Below, in pieces: positions 1-7,610 of a stretch of DNA of 64,000 nt. The notes under the pieces were generated by a model. That model searched no databases, was not told the origin of the DNA, and saw only the letters and a program-made list of their open reading frames with translations. Position 1 is the stretch's first letter; each line of letters starts with the position of its first letter. Made by a program: the position numbers and the translations under genes. Source of the DNA: Streptomyces sp. SID12501 (GTDB taxonomy: Bacteria > Actinomycetota > Actinomycetes > Streptomycetales > Streptomycetaceae); the NCBI RefSeq assembly GCF_010550245.1, contig NZ_JAAGLU010000044.1, positions 1 through 64,000 on the forward strand, written 5' to 3'.

Positions 1-171
1 CCCGAACGCGGCCCCTTCACCACCGTCGGCAACCCGATCAAACTCTCCGACTCCCCCACCCACATCACCACCCCACCCCTCCTCGGCCAGCACACCGAAG
101 AAATCCTCATCGGCGAACTCGGCCTGGGCGACGAGGAGCTGCGCCTGCTCAAGGCGAACGGGGTGGTCTGA
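1..171 (+). CDS. frc: CoA-transferase family III, C-terminal end (probable formyl-CoA:oxalate CoA-transferase)
   Basis: Only the last 56 residues and the TGA stop are inside the window; the reading frame is open from the first base. The end reads ...FTTVGNPIKLSDSP..., then LLGQHTEEIL and LGLGDEELRLLKANGVV, which is the usual C-terminal pattern of class III CoA-transferases, where a substrate-capping segment is followed by GxHTxExL. Enzymes of this family move CoA from formyl-CoA to oxalate in oxalate breakdown. The two downstream transporters of the oxalate/formate type, probably in the same operon about 190 bp away, support the oxalate assignment over other class III members. Family call is solid; substrate is inference. 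Confidence 0.75.
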   Translation, partial: PERGPFTTVGNPIKLSDSPTHITTPPLLGQHTEEILIGELGLGDEELRLLKANGVV

Positions 172-362
172 GGTGGGGAGTTCGGAGCGCGCACCACAAA
201 GGTGCGGCACCTTCCGGCTGTTGGGAGGCGGTTCATGACATAACCCGGCACAGGGGGCGTCCGACGGTGCGCGTCGGCCGGCTCCGGGACCCATGCGCGC
301 ACGAAAGGCATTTGGACAGGGGGCGCTGGCCAGATCTTTCGACGCAAGGAGTCTTCACCAAG

Positions 363-1754
363 ATGACAACCATCGACTACTCGACGTCCGTCCCGTACCG
401 GGAGGTGACGGACCACAACGGCCGCATGTACCGAGTCGGCGAATCCGATGTCGACATCATGGGCCGCAGGCGCAAGTGGATGGTCATCCTGCCGTGGATC
501 GGCATGATGGGCATCAGCTCCGCCGAGTACGCGTTCACGTCCGCGGAGGACACCCTCCACGAGGCCCATCTCTGGGACAGCGGGCACATCTTCTGGCTGA
601 TGGGCGTCTGGGTGTTCTTCCAGGCGGCCGTGGCCTTCCCCGCCGGTCGGTTGCGGGAGAGCGGCAGACTGCCCGCCCGTACGGCGATGATGATCGGCGC
701 GGTCGGCACCATGCTCGGCTACGTCTCGCTGGCGTACGCACCCAACGTGCTCGTGGCCTACTTCGGCTTCGGCATGTGCAGTGGTATCGGCGCCGGTCTC
801 GTCTACGCGACCTGCGTCAACATGGTCGGCAAGTGGTATCCGGAGCGCAAGGGCGGCAAGACGGGCTTCGTCAACGGCGGTTTCGCCTACGGCTCGGTGC
901 CCTTCGTGTTCCTGTTCACCTCGTACATGGACATCAGCAACTACCGGACCGTGCTCGCCTGCGTCGGCGTAGGGCTGTGCCTGGTCGTGGCCTCGGCCGG
1001 CTGGTTCTTCAAGGACCCGCCGAAGAACTGGTGGCCCGCGCACGTCGACCCGCTCAAGGCCACGGACGACCCGAAGATCCGCCGGGCGCTGGAGAAGAAC
1101 CCGCCGGCGGTCAAGCAGTACACCCCGAGGGAAGCGTCTCGTCAGCCAGTCCTGTGGATGATGTGGTTCTGCCTGCTGTGCACCGCCGGCATCAATATCT
1201 TCGGCATCGCCTTCCAGGTGCCGTTCGGCAAGGACATGGGCTTCGCGGGCGGGATCGTGGCCACGGCGATGTCCCTGAAGGCCATCGTCAACGGCACCGG
1301 CCGCGGTGTCATCGGCTGGATATCCGACCGCTACGGGCGACGCCACACGCTGGTCATCGTATGTCTGGTGCTGGGCACGGCCCAGTTCGGCGTGCTGGTC
1401 TCCGGCCAGATGGGCAGCATGCCGTTCTTCCTGTTCTGCTCCATGGTCTCCGGCTTCGGCGGCGGGGCGATCTTCCCGCTGTTCGCGGCCATGACCGCCG
1501 ACTACTTCGGGGAGAACAACAACGCCTCCAACTACGGAATGGTCTACAGCTCGAAGCTCATCTCCGGCCTCGTCGGCTCCGGAGTGGGCGCGATCGTCGT
1601 CGACCACTGGGACTACGAGGGCGCGTTCGTCCTGGCCGGCTCCATCGGCCTGGCCTCCGCCGTACTGGCGGTGTTCCTGAAGGCTCCCGGCAGGCCGGCG
1701 GCCGATCGCCGGGTCTCCCCCAACCCCCAGCCGCTCGGCGAGGAAATGGCCTGA
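363..1754 (+). CDS. MFS transporter, oxalate/formate antiporter-like (first of tandem pair)
   Basis: A 463-residue integral membrane protein with about 12 hydrophobic segments and an MFS motif A-like loop GRGVIGWISDRYGRR in the second half. The start ATG follows an AAGGAG ribosome site at 346-351; an upstream in-frame start would add a non-homologous tail. The cytoplasmic N-terminus (PYREVTD.HGR.YRVGE.D.DIMGRRRKW) and the loop PPKNWWPAHVDPL are shared with the next gene, so the two are recent paralogs. Position after a formyl-CoA:oxalate CoA-transferase-like gene suggests carriage of oxalate/formate or a related dicarboxylate. Substrate is inferred from context only. Confidence 0.85.
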   Translation: MTTIDYSTSVPYREVTDHNGRMYRVGESDVDIMGRRRKWMVILPWIGMMGISSAEYAFTSAEDTLHEAHLWDSGHIFWLMGVWVFFQAAVAFPAGRLRESGRLPARTAMMIGAVGTMLGYVSLAYAPNVLVAYFGFGMCSGIGAGLVYATCVNMVGKWYPERKGGKTGFVNGGFAYGSVPFVFLFTSYMDISNYRTVLACVGVGLCLVVASAGWFFKDPPKNWWPAHVDPLKATDDPKIRRALEKNPPAVKQYTPREASRQPVLWMMWFCLLCTAGINIFGIAFQVPFGKDMGFAGGIVATAMSLKAIVNGTGRGVIGWISDRYGRRHTLVIVCLVLGTAQFGVLVSGQMGSMPFFLFCSMVSGFGGGAIFPLFAAMTADYFGENNNASNYGMVYSSKLISGLVGSGVGAIVVDHWDYEGAFVLAGSIGLASAVLAVFLKAPGRPAADRRVSPNPQPLGEEMA

Positions 1755-1799
1755 CACGTCAGCAAGGAAACGGCCTGACACGGAGGAATTGGCCTGACA
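1741..1799 (+). repeat. Three copies of a 16-bp repeat across the MFS stop/start junction
   Basis: Copies at 1741-1756, 1765-1780 and 1784-1799 share AGGAAA(T/C)GGCCTGACA, with AGGAATT in the third. Copy 1 holds the stop of the first transporter gene (TGA 1752-1754), and copy 3 supplies the AGGA ribosome site and runs into the ATG of the second gene. The junction looks like a local triplication of a stop/Shine-Dalgarno segment. Confidence 0.8.
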
Positions 1800-3238
1800 T
1801 GACGGCAGATCCCATCGCGACGAACAGTTCGACGAGCAGTTCAAAGGGCAATGTGACGGACAGTCCGTCGACAGACCCCCAAGCCGCACACCGTCCCTAC
1901 CGAGAAGTGACCGACTCCCACGGACGCGTCTACCGCGTGGGCGAGACCGACCGGGACATCCTCGGTCACTCCCGCAAGCTCATGGTGTACCTGCCGTGGA
2001 TCGCCATGATGGCCATCAGTGTCTTCGAATACGCGTACGGCTCGGCGGAGGACACCCTGTCCCACGCCCATGGCTGGACGCAGAGCAACACCTTCTGGAT
2101 CCTCAGCGTCTGGGTCTTCTTCCAGGCCGGCATCGCCTTCCCCGCGGGCTGGCTCCGGGAGAGGGGCGTCCTGACGGCCCGCAAAGCCATGTACATCGGC
2201 TCGGGCCTGTGCGCCCTCGGGTTCCTCGCCCTCTCGCACCTGAGCAACGTCTGGCTGGCGATCCTGGGCTTCGGCGTCGTCGGTGGCATCGGCGCCGGCC
2301 TGGTCTACGCGACCTGCATCAACATGGTCGGCAAGTGGTTCCCCGAACGCCGGGGAGCGAGGACGGGGTTCGTCAACGGAGGCTTCGCGTACGGATCGTT
2401 GCCGTTCATCTTCATCTTCAACTACGGCTTCGACACCGCGAACTACCACCGGGTCCTCGACCTGATCGGCTGCTACATCATGATCGTTGTCCTCGCGTCC
2501 GCCTTCTTCTTCAAGGATCCCCCGAAGAACTGGTGGCCCGCGGACATCGATCCGCTGACGTACGCCGGTGACGAGAAGAACGCGACCAGCCTCACCAGGA
2601 ACCCTCCCGCGGTGAAGCAGTACACCCCGAAGGAGGCCATCAGGACCGGCATGCTCCCCCTGATGTGGCTCGCCATCGTGCTGACCGCCGGCGTGTCGAT
2701 CTTCGGGATCTCCTTCCAGGTCGACTTCGCCAAGGAGGTGGGCTTCGGCCCGCTGGTGGCCGCCTCGTCCATGGGCGTCATGGCGGTCATCAACGGCATC
2801 GGCCGCGGTGTCGTGGGCTGGCTGTCCGACAAGTGGGGCCGCAAACCCACCCTGGTGTTCGTCATCGTCGTCCTGGGCCTGGCGCAGTTCGGGGTGATCT
2901 GGGCGGGTGACGTGAAGAGCGAGGCGTTGTTCCTGTTCTTCGCCTTCCTCTCCGGCTTCGGAGGCGGCGCGTTCTACCCACTGTTCGCGGCGCTCACCCC
3001 GGACTACTTCGGGGAGAACTACAACGCCTCCAACTACGGGCTGGTGTACAGCGGAAAGCTGGTCAGCGGCCTGTTCGGCGGGGGCCTGGGATCCATGGTC
3101 GTCGCGGCCTGGGGGTACGACGGCGCGTACGCCCTGGCCGGTGCCGTCTCCATGGTGGCGGCGGGGATCGCCCTGCTGCTGCGGCAGCCGGGTCACACCA
3201 CGGCCACCCGGACCGCGGAGCCGCAGCCCGCTGGGTGA
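1799..3238 (+). CDS. MFS transporter, oxalate/formate antiporter-like (second of tandem pair)
   Basis: A 479-residue MFS protein, clearly paralogous to the preceding one: the same N-terminal PYREVTDSHGRVYRVGE block, the same PPKNWWPADIDPL loop, and GRGVVGWLSDKWGRK in the second-half motif A loop. It has a longer, Ser/Thr-rich cytoplasmic N-terminus (about 30 residues). The ATG at 1799 follows GGAGGA at 1782-1787. It probably shares a transcript with the upstream gene, 44 bp away. Two near-identical carriers side by side could differ in substrate or affinity, or form a pair; the sequence alone does not decide. Confidence 0.85.
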   Translation: MTADPIATNSSTSSSKGNVTDSPSTDPQAAHRPYREVTDSHGRVYRVGETDRDILGHSRKLMVYLPWIAMMAISVFEYAYGSAEDTLSHAHGWTQSNTFWILSVWVFFQAGIAFPAGWLRERGVLTARKAMYIGSGLCALGFLALSHLSNVWLAILGFGVVGGIGAGLVYATCINMVGKWFPERRGARTGFVNGGFAYGSLPFIFIFNYGFDTANYHRVLDLIGCYIMIVVLASAFFFKDPPKNWWPADIDPLTYAGDEKNATSLTRNPPAVKQYTPKEAIRTGMLPLMWLAIVLTAGVSIFGISFQVDFAKEVGFGPLVAASSMGVMAVINGIGRGVVGWLSDKWGRKPTLVFVIVVLGLAQFGVIWAGDVKSEALFLFFAFLSGFGGGAFYPLFAALTPDYFGENYNASNYGLVYSGKLVSGLFGGGLGSMVVAAWGYDGAYALAGAVSMVAAGIALLLRQPGHTTATRTAEPQPAG

Positions 3239-3252
3239 CAGCACGCGCGCGT

Positions 3253-3295
3253 GAGGTGGCCCTCCCGGAATTCGCCGTTCCGGGAGGGCCACCTC
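3253..3295. terminator. Bidirectional hairpin terminator
   Basis: A perfect 18-bp inverted repeat (arms 3253-3270 and 3278-3295, 7-nt loop) lies between the convergent transporter gene and the isomerase-like gene on the - strand. It has no long T run, as is common for high-GC actinobacterial terminators. Confidence 0.85.
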
Positions 3296-3313
3296 TATAT
3301 GTACGCGGCCCCG

Positions 3314-4372
3314 TCAGCACTTCTCGCGCAACGAGTGGAGGTGCTCGCTGGAGCGGCGCGCGAAGGTGAAGGACTCGGCCGGGTTGTCGTGCTCGGCCTG
3401 CCAGTGGTGGGCGAGGCGGTGGCCGTGCAGCCGGGTCACGCCCGAGATGAACCGCTGGTAGTCGATGTCGCCGTCGCCTACGTCGGTCATGCGGTATCCG
3501 TACTGGTTGCCCGGGTCGCTCACGCCGTCCTTGACATGGAAGAGCGGGTAGCGGTCGGGCTGCCTGAGGACGTAGTCGAGGGGCTCGAAGGGCGCCGGTG
3601 TGCCGTCGGGCCGCTTCGAGAAGCGGAACTGGCCCGAGTACGCCCAGAAGATGTCCATCTCCAGGTACACGAGCTTGGGGTCGGTCTCGGCGAGCAGTAC
3701 GTCGTAGAGCCGGATCTTCGGGTTGTCGGTGGCGAAGGAGAACTCCTCGGAGTGGTTGTGCTGGTAGAACTTCATGCCGCGTGCCCTGGCCGCCGCGCCG
3801 TACGTGTTGAACTCCTCAGCCGCCCGCTTCCAGGCGTCGACGGTGGAGCCGTAGCGGAACGGGCCGGAGGCGGTGCCGATGTGTTTGAGGCCGAGGGCCT
3901 GGGCGTCGTCGAGGACCTTGTCGAGGTTCTGCGCGAAGGTGTACGCGTTCGGGTCACTGGCGTAGTAGCCGACGTGGCTGCCGATCGGGTTGAGGCCGTG
4001 GTCGCGCGCCAGTCGCCTGAGCTGGGCGAGGGTGATGGGGCCCGCGGAGCCCTGGGTGTATCCGGCGAACTCGACCTCGTCGTAGCCGTACTTCTTCAGC
4101 TCGGCGAAGACGGGGGCGAAGCCCAGCGTGGAGACCTTGTCGCGCAGGCTGTACAGCTGGATGCCGAGCCGGCCGGGCGGCAGGACGGGACGGCCCCGGC
4201 CCGCGGCGGCGGTCTGTGCCGAAGTGGCGGCCGTGGCCGGGGAGGCGGCGCCGAGGAGAGCGGCGGCGGTGGCTCCGGCGGCCACGCCGAGCATGCCTCT
4301 TCGGCTGAGGCGGTGGGTGAGTTCGGGGTCGTGCGCCTTGCTGCTGCCGGTCGGTCGGGGCGTGCGGCTCAT
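3314..4372 (-). CDS. Tat-exported sugar phosphate isomerase/epimerase-like TIM-barrel protein
   Basis: A 352-residue protein. A twin-arginine signal (LSRRGMLGVAAGATAAALLG, ending near ASPATA) directs export. The mature part is a xylose-isomerase-like TIM barrel: GIQLYSLRD, EVEFAGYT, IGSHVGYY, KFYQHNHSEEF, LEMDIFWAY and FHVKDG follow the metal-ligand strand order of this family (E/H/D/H/E). The start ATG has GAGGAG upstream. It lies downstream of the ebo-like genes on the same strand, after a decayed pyrophosphatase gene. Members act as sugar isomerases, epimerases or 3-keto-sugar lyases; the actual substrate is unknown, but export implies it works on extracellular sugars. Confidence 0.8.
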   Translation of the reverse strand: MSRTPRPTGSSKAHDPELTHRLSRRGMLGVAAGATAAALLGAASPATAATSAQTAAAGRGRPVLPPGRLGIQLYSLRDKVSTLGFAPVFAELKKYGYDEVEFAGYTQGSAGPITLAQLRRLARDHGLNPIGSHVGYYASDPNAYTFAQNLDKVLDDAQALGLKHIGTASGPFRYGSTVDAWKRAAEEFNTYGAAARARGMKFYQHNHSEEFSFATDNPKIRLYDVLLAETDPKLVYLEMDIFWAYSGQFRFSKRPDGTPAPFEPLDYVLRQPDRYPLFHVKDGVSDPGNQYGYRMTDVGDGDIDYQRFISGVTRLHGHRLAHHWQAEHDNPAESFTFARRSSEHLHSLREKC

Positions 4373-4429
4373 GTGGAACTCCTCGATGGGGAAGGCGTTG
4401 TCAGTGGTGAGTGCTTCACTTGTGACCAG

Positions 4430-4870
4430 TCAGGAGAGACCGGTCGGTTGGAGCAGGAGCGACTTCACATCGGTGGCCGCGATGCGGCCGTCGACGGCAC
4501 GGGGGGGTGGAGCAGATGAGGAGCGGACCGTCGTCGTCGCTCGCCGGAAGGCGGTCGTGGCTGCCGCGAATAGGCGAGGGAACCAGAGGCACCACCGCCG
4601 TGCGGTAAAGCAGGCCGAGCTTCTTGCGGGGCAGGCCCTGGTGCGGTGGCCGCCTTGACCATGACCAAGGGGTCGCGCGGATCCATGAGGAGTTCGACCG
4701 GGTCGTATCCGGGTTCGCGGTGGATCTCGACGAGCTGCGCGAAGTCGGGCGCGGGTGCGTCGTCGAGGCGGTAGTAGTACGTGAACCAGGCGTCCGGCTC
4801 CGCCACGGCGACGAGTTCACCGGAGCTCGGATGGTCGAGACGGTGGGTTTCCTTGTCCTCGTCGTCGAGG
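4430..4870 (-). pseudogene. C-terminal remnant of an EboF-type nucleotide pyrophosphatase/alkaline phosphatase-superfamily gene
   Basis: Read on the - strand, three frames in succession give one recognisable protein end. Frame 1 has SGELVAVAEPDAWFTYYY, PDFAQLVEIHREPGYDPVEL and MDPRDP. After a shift near 4630-4656, frame 2 has RKKLGLLYRTAVVP, PSPIRGSHDRLPASDDDGPL and LICSTP. After a second shift at a seven-G run (4501-4507), frame 3 has RAVDGRIAATDVKSLLLQ and a TGA at 4430-4432. This is the C-terminal quarter of the phosphodiesterase/pyrophosphatase that usually follows eboE. The N-terminal three quarters, including the metal-site start, are missing. The gene is therefore truncated and frameshifted, and joined in frame to eboE. 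Sequencing error could explain a single shift but not the missing N-terminus. Confidence 0.8.
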
Positions 4871-6075
4871 AGTTGCTCCATGCCGGCTTCGCCTGGAGGC
4901 GGCGCCTCATGGCGGTCCTTCAGGCCCAGGTCGCTCAACAGGTCACGGGCGAGGGTGAGTTCGGCGGCGATGCCGTCGGCGAGCTGGGCGCGGGTGCGAG
5001 GCCTCAGCTCGGGCGGGAGGGCCTGCCAGGTGTAGGTCTCGACCTCCAGATGCCGGGTGAGGGGGTGCGGGCCGCCGACGAGCCGGGTCAGCGCGGACTT
5101 GAGTACGGGGAGCGTGGAGGTGAGCGGGGCGGCGGGGGCCGCGTGGAGCGGGACGTGGAAGTGGGCGCGCCATGGGGAGGCGTCGGGCAGGGCATCGCCG
5201 TGGAGGGCCTCGCCGAGGTCGTCCGTGCCGCGCAGTCCGGCGGCGGTGGCCGTGCGGGTCTGGTGCAGGAAGCGTGGTTCGTCGAAGGCGGAGAGGGCCT
5301 CGCGGACTTCGGGGAGATGGGGGTGCTCCGCGTGCAGTGCGGCGGAGAGCTGGGACTTGACGACGGGGACGCGGGCCCGCGTGAGCGCGTCCAGGGCGGT
5401 GTGCGGATCTTCGAAGGAGGTGGCGAGGTGGCAGGTGTCGACGCAGATGCCGATGCGGTCGTGGCCGATCGCGGTGAGCGGGGCGATGGCGTCGTCGGTG
5501 GTCTCGACGGTGCAACCGGGTTCCGGTTCCAGTCCGACGCGGATGGAGCGGCCGGTGAGTTCGGCGAGGGCGTCGAGGCGCTCCGCGAGGGTGCCCAGGG
5601 CGGTCAGCGCCGAGGCCGCGCGTGCGGTGTCGTGGGCGGTGCGCCAGGCGAGCGGCAGGGTGGAGATGCTGCCTTCGGTGACGTCGTCGGGGAGGAGACC
5701 GGCGAGGACCCGGGCCAGGTCGGTGGTGTGGGCGAGTCGCTCGGGGTCGGCCCAGTCCGGCTTGTACACGCGGTACTTGACCTCCTCGGCGCCGAAGCCC
5801 TCGTACGGGAAGCCGTTGAGGGTGACGACTTCGAGGCCGCGCCGGTCGAGTTCGGTGCGCAGGCCGCGCAGGGCGGATGGGTCGGTGACCAGGGCGTGGG
5901 CGGCATCCTTGGCCAGCCACAGTCCGATGCCCAACCGGTCACGGCCGAGGCGTCGGCGTACGGGTTCGCAGTGGTCACGGAGTTGGGCGAGGACGCCGTC
6001 GAGGGTCTCGGCGGGGTGGACGTTGGTGCAGTAGGCGAGGTGGACGGTGGATCCGTCGGGGTGGCGGAAGCGCAT
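4465..6075 (-). CDS. eboE: EboE-type TIM-barrel protein with an aberrant C-terminal extension
   Basis: The open frame is 536 residues. Residues 1 to about 395 are a xylose-isomerase/AP-endonuclease-2-like barrel typical of the 'metabolite traffic protein EboE': YCTNVHPAETLDGV near the N-terminus, VTLNGFPYEGFGAEEVKYRV, GLEPEPGCTVET, GICVDTCHLATSFEDP, KSQLSAALH and HLEVETYTW. From about residue 404 the frame enters the decayed pyrophosphatase gene (SGELVAVAEPDAWFTYYY) and then, past a frameshift, junk sequence to 4465. The normal stop has evidently been lost with the deletion. The ATG lies 3 nt after the stop of the TatD-like gene, so the two are translationally coupled. In cyanobacteria and pseudomonads the ebo operon serves transport or maturation of a small aromatic/terpenoid metabolite. 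Whether this hybrid works is unknown. Confidence 0.8.
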   Translation of the reverse strand: MRFRHPDGSTVHLAYCTNVHPAETLDGVLAQLRDHCEPVRRRLGRDRLGIGLWLAKDAAHALVTDPSALRGLRTELDRRGLEVVTLNGFPYEGFGAEEVKYRVYKPDWADPERLAHTTDLARVLAGLLPDDVTEGSISTLPLAWRTAHDTARAASALTALGTLAERLDALAELTGRSIRVGLEPEPGCTVETTDDAIAPLTAIGHDRIGICVDTCHLATSFEDPHTALDALTRARVPVVKSQLSAALHAEHPHLPEVREALSAFDEPRFLHQTRTATAAGLRGTDDLGEALHGDALPDASPWRAHFHVPLHAAPAAPLTSTLPVLKSALTRLVGGPHPLTRHLEVETYTWQALPPELRPRTRAQLADGIAAELTLARDLLSDLGLKDRHEAPPPGEAGMEQLLDDEDKETHRLDHPSSGELVAVAEPDAWFTYYYRLDDAPAPDFAQLVEIHREPGYDPVELLMDPRDPLVMVKAATAPGPAPQEARPALPHGGGASGSLAYSRQPRPPSGERRRRSAPHLLHPPVPSTAASRPPM

Positions 6076-6078
6076 CGG

Positions 6079-6927
6079 TCACTCCCCGCCGCGCAGGACG
6101 GAGTTGCCCTCGTGGGTGGCGTCTCTCGCGTCGACGTCGAGGTCCAGCCTGCCGCTGAGCCCGTAGAAGGCGACGGGGTTGCGCCACAGGACACGGTCGA
6201 CGTCGTCCTCGGTGAAGCCCTCCGCCAGCATCAGGTCGCCGACCCTGCGGGTCTTGAGTGGGTCGCTTCTGCCCCAGTCGGCCGCGGAGTTGACCAGCAC
6301 CTGTTCGAGGCCGTGGCCGCGGAGGATCGCGACCATTCGTTCCTCGTCCATCTTGGTCTCCGGATAGACCGAGAAGCCGAGCCAGCAGCCGCCGTCCTTG
6401 GCCTCCTTGACGGTGGTCTCGTTGAGATGGTCGACCAGGACGCGCTCCGGGGGCAGGGCGGACTCCCGTACGACGTCGAGGGTGCGGCGGAGGCCGGCGA
6501 GCTTGTCGCGGTGCGGGGTGTGGACGAGCGCGGGCAACCCGTGGTCGGCGGCGAGCTGGAGCTGGGCGGCGAGGGCGGTGTCCTCGGCGGGGGTCATCGA
6601 GTCGTAGCCGATCTCACCGACGGCGACGACGCGGTCCTTGGCGAGATACCGGGGCAGTTCGTCGAGGACGGGGGCGAGGCGGGGGTCGTTCGCCTCCTTG
6701 GGGTTGAGGGCGATCGTGCAGTGGTGGGCGATGCCGTACTGGGCGGCGCGGAAGGGTTCCCAGCCCAGGAGGGAGTCGAAGTAGTCGAGGAAGGAGGCGG
6801 GCGAGGTGCGCGGCTGGCCGAGCCAGAAGGAGGGTTCGACGACGGCGCGGACGCCTGCGGTGCACATCGCCTGGTAGTCGTCGGTGGTCCGAGACGTCAT
6901 GTGGATGTGGGGGTCGAAGATGCGCAT
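6079..6927 (-). CDS. eboB: EboB-type TatD family metal-dependent hydrolase
   Basis: A 282-residue protein of the amidohydrolase/TatD superfamily. It begins MRIFDPHIHMTSRT, with the DxHxH metal motif. It continues with VEPSFWLGQPR, VAVGEIGYDSM (metal Glu), ALVHTPHRDK (metal His), LVDHLNE and VNSAADWGRSDPL (the Asp-containing strand), then the LWRNPVAFYGL end. The ATG overlaps the stop of the upstream EboA frame by one base (TGATG), and eboE starts 3 nt after its stop, so it belongs to one coupled operon. TatD proteins are nucleases or hydrolases elsewhere; within ebo clusters the reaction is not established. Confidence 0.85.
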   Translation of the reverse strand: MRIFDPHIHMTSRTTDDYQAMCTAGVRAVVEPSFWLGQPRTSPASFLDYFDSLLGWEPFRAAQYGIAHHCTIALNPKEANDPRLAPVLDELPRYLAKDRVVAVGEIGYDSMTPAEDTALAAQLQLAADHGLPALVHTPHRDKLAGLRRTLDVVRESALPPERVLVDHLNETTVKEAKDGGCWLGFSVYPETKMDEERMVAILRGHGLEQVLVNSAADWGRSDPLKTRRVGDLMLAEGFTEDDVDRVLWRNPVAFYGLSGRLDLDVDARDATHEGNSVLRGGE

Positions 6928-7610
6928 CAGGACTCCTTCGCTTCGGACGCCGTCAGGGCCAGGACGCGGTGCAGGTCCTCGGGGACGGGGCGGCCGGCGG
7001 CGGCTCGTTCGGCGGCGTGGTCGTCGAGCATGCGGGCGAGCTCTGTGTCGGCACGGGCCCGGTGGTGGAGGTCGGCCACCGCGTCGACGGGCACGCCGGT
7101 GAACAGGCACTTCAGGACGGCGTGGCGCCAGTTGTGGTCGTCCAGGTGACGGGCGGCGTACGGGCCGACGGCTGCGGCGACGAGGCTGGTGTCGTTGGTG
7201 CGCAGGGCGTCCTCGACCAGGGGTAGGGCGTCGGGGCCGGCGACCAGGTGGGGCAGGGCGTGCAGGACGGCTCGGCGTTCGGCGGCGGTGCCCTGCCGGT
7301 AGACGCGGGTGAGGGCGTCCGGGCCGGCGTGGGCTGCGTGCAGGATCAGGACGCGTACGGCGTCCGCGTGGTCGGTGCCGCAGCGGCGGCCGGCTTCGGC
7401 GAGGCGCAACTCCCAGGCGGAGATGGGACCGTGGGTGCCGGGGCGGGCGGCTGCCTCGTCCAGGGCGAGAGCGAGCCAGGTGCGGGCGGTTTCGCCGAGG
7501 TGGGCGGTGACCTGGGTACGGAGGTCGACCAGTGGGGTGGGCGGCGTGGGGGTGGGAGAGAGGGGGCTGCCGGCCGTAGGGGTGCCCGGGCCGGTGTGGG
7601 GCTGGGTCAT
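6927..7610 (-). CDS. eboA: EboA domain (possible independent product from an internal start)
   Basis: This is the C-terminal 227 residues of the larger fused frame listed next. It is listed separately because an ATG at 7608-7610 is preceded by GGGGAG and begins a stretch that looks like a normal EboA start (MTQPHTGPGTPTAGSPLSP). The domain is alpha-helical and repeat-like: WLALALDEAAARPG, ADAVRVLILHAA, RAVLHALPHLV, LVEDALRTNDTSLVAAAVGPYAA and NWRHAVLKCLFTGVPVDAV, then RMLDDHAAERAAAGRPVPEDL. No catalytic motif is visible. EboA proteins have no assigned biochemical function. Its stop overlaps the eboB start. Separate and fused products could both be made. Confidence 0.6.
   Translation of the reverse strand: MTQPHTGPGTPTAGSPLSPTPTPPTPLVDLRTQVTAHLGETARTWLALALDEAAARPGTHGPISAWELRLAEAGRRCGTDHADAVRVLILHAAHAGPDALTRVYRQGTAAERRAVLHALPHLVAGPDALPLVEDALRTNDTSLVAAAVGPYAARHLDDHNWRHAVLKCLFTGVPVDAVADLHHRARADTELARMLDDHAAERAAAGRPVPEDLHRVLALTASEAKES

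Noticed and set aside
293..3238. 981-residue fusion reading through both MFS genes
   Set aside because: The first half is in the wrong frame of the first transporter; the real second gene starts at 1799 with its own ribosome site.
4624..7149. Long + strand open frame (841 codons)
   Set aside because: It is the antisense shadow of eboE/eboB; high GC third positions keep opposite frames open. No ribosome site, family motifs or sensible composition.
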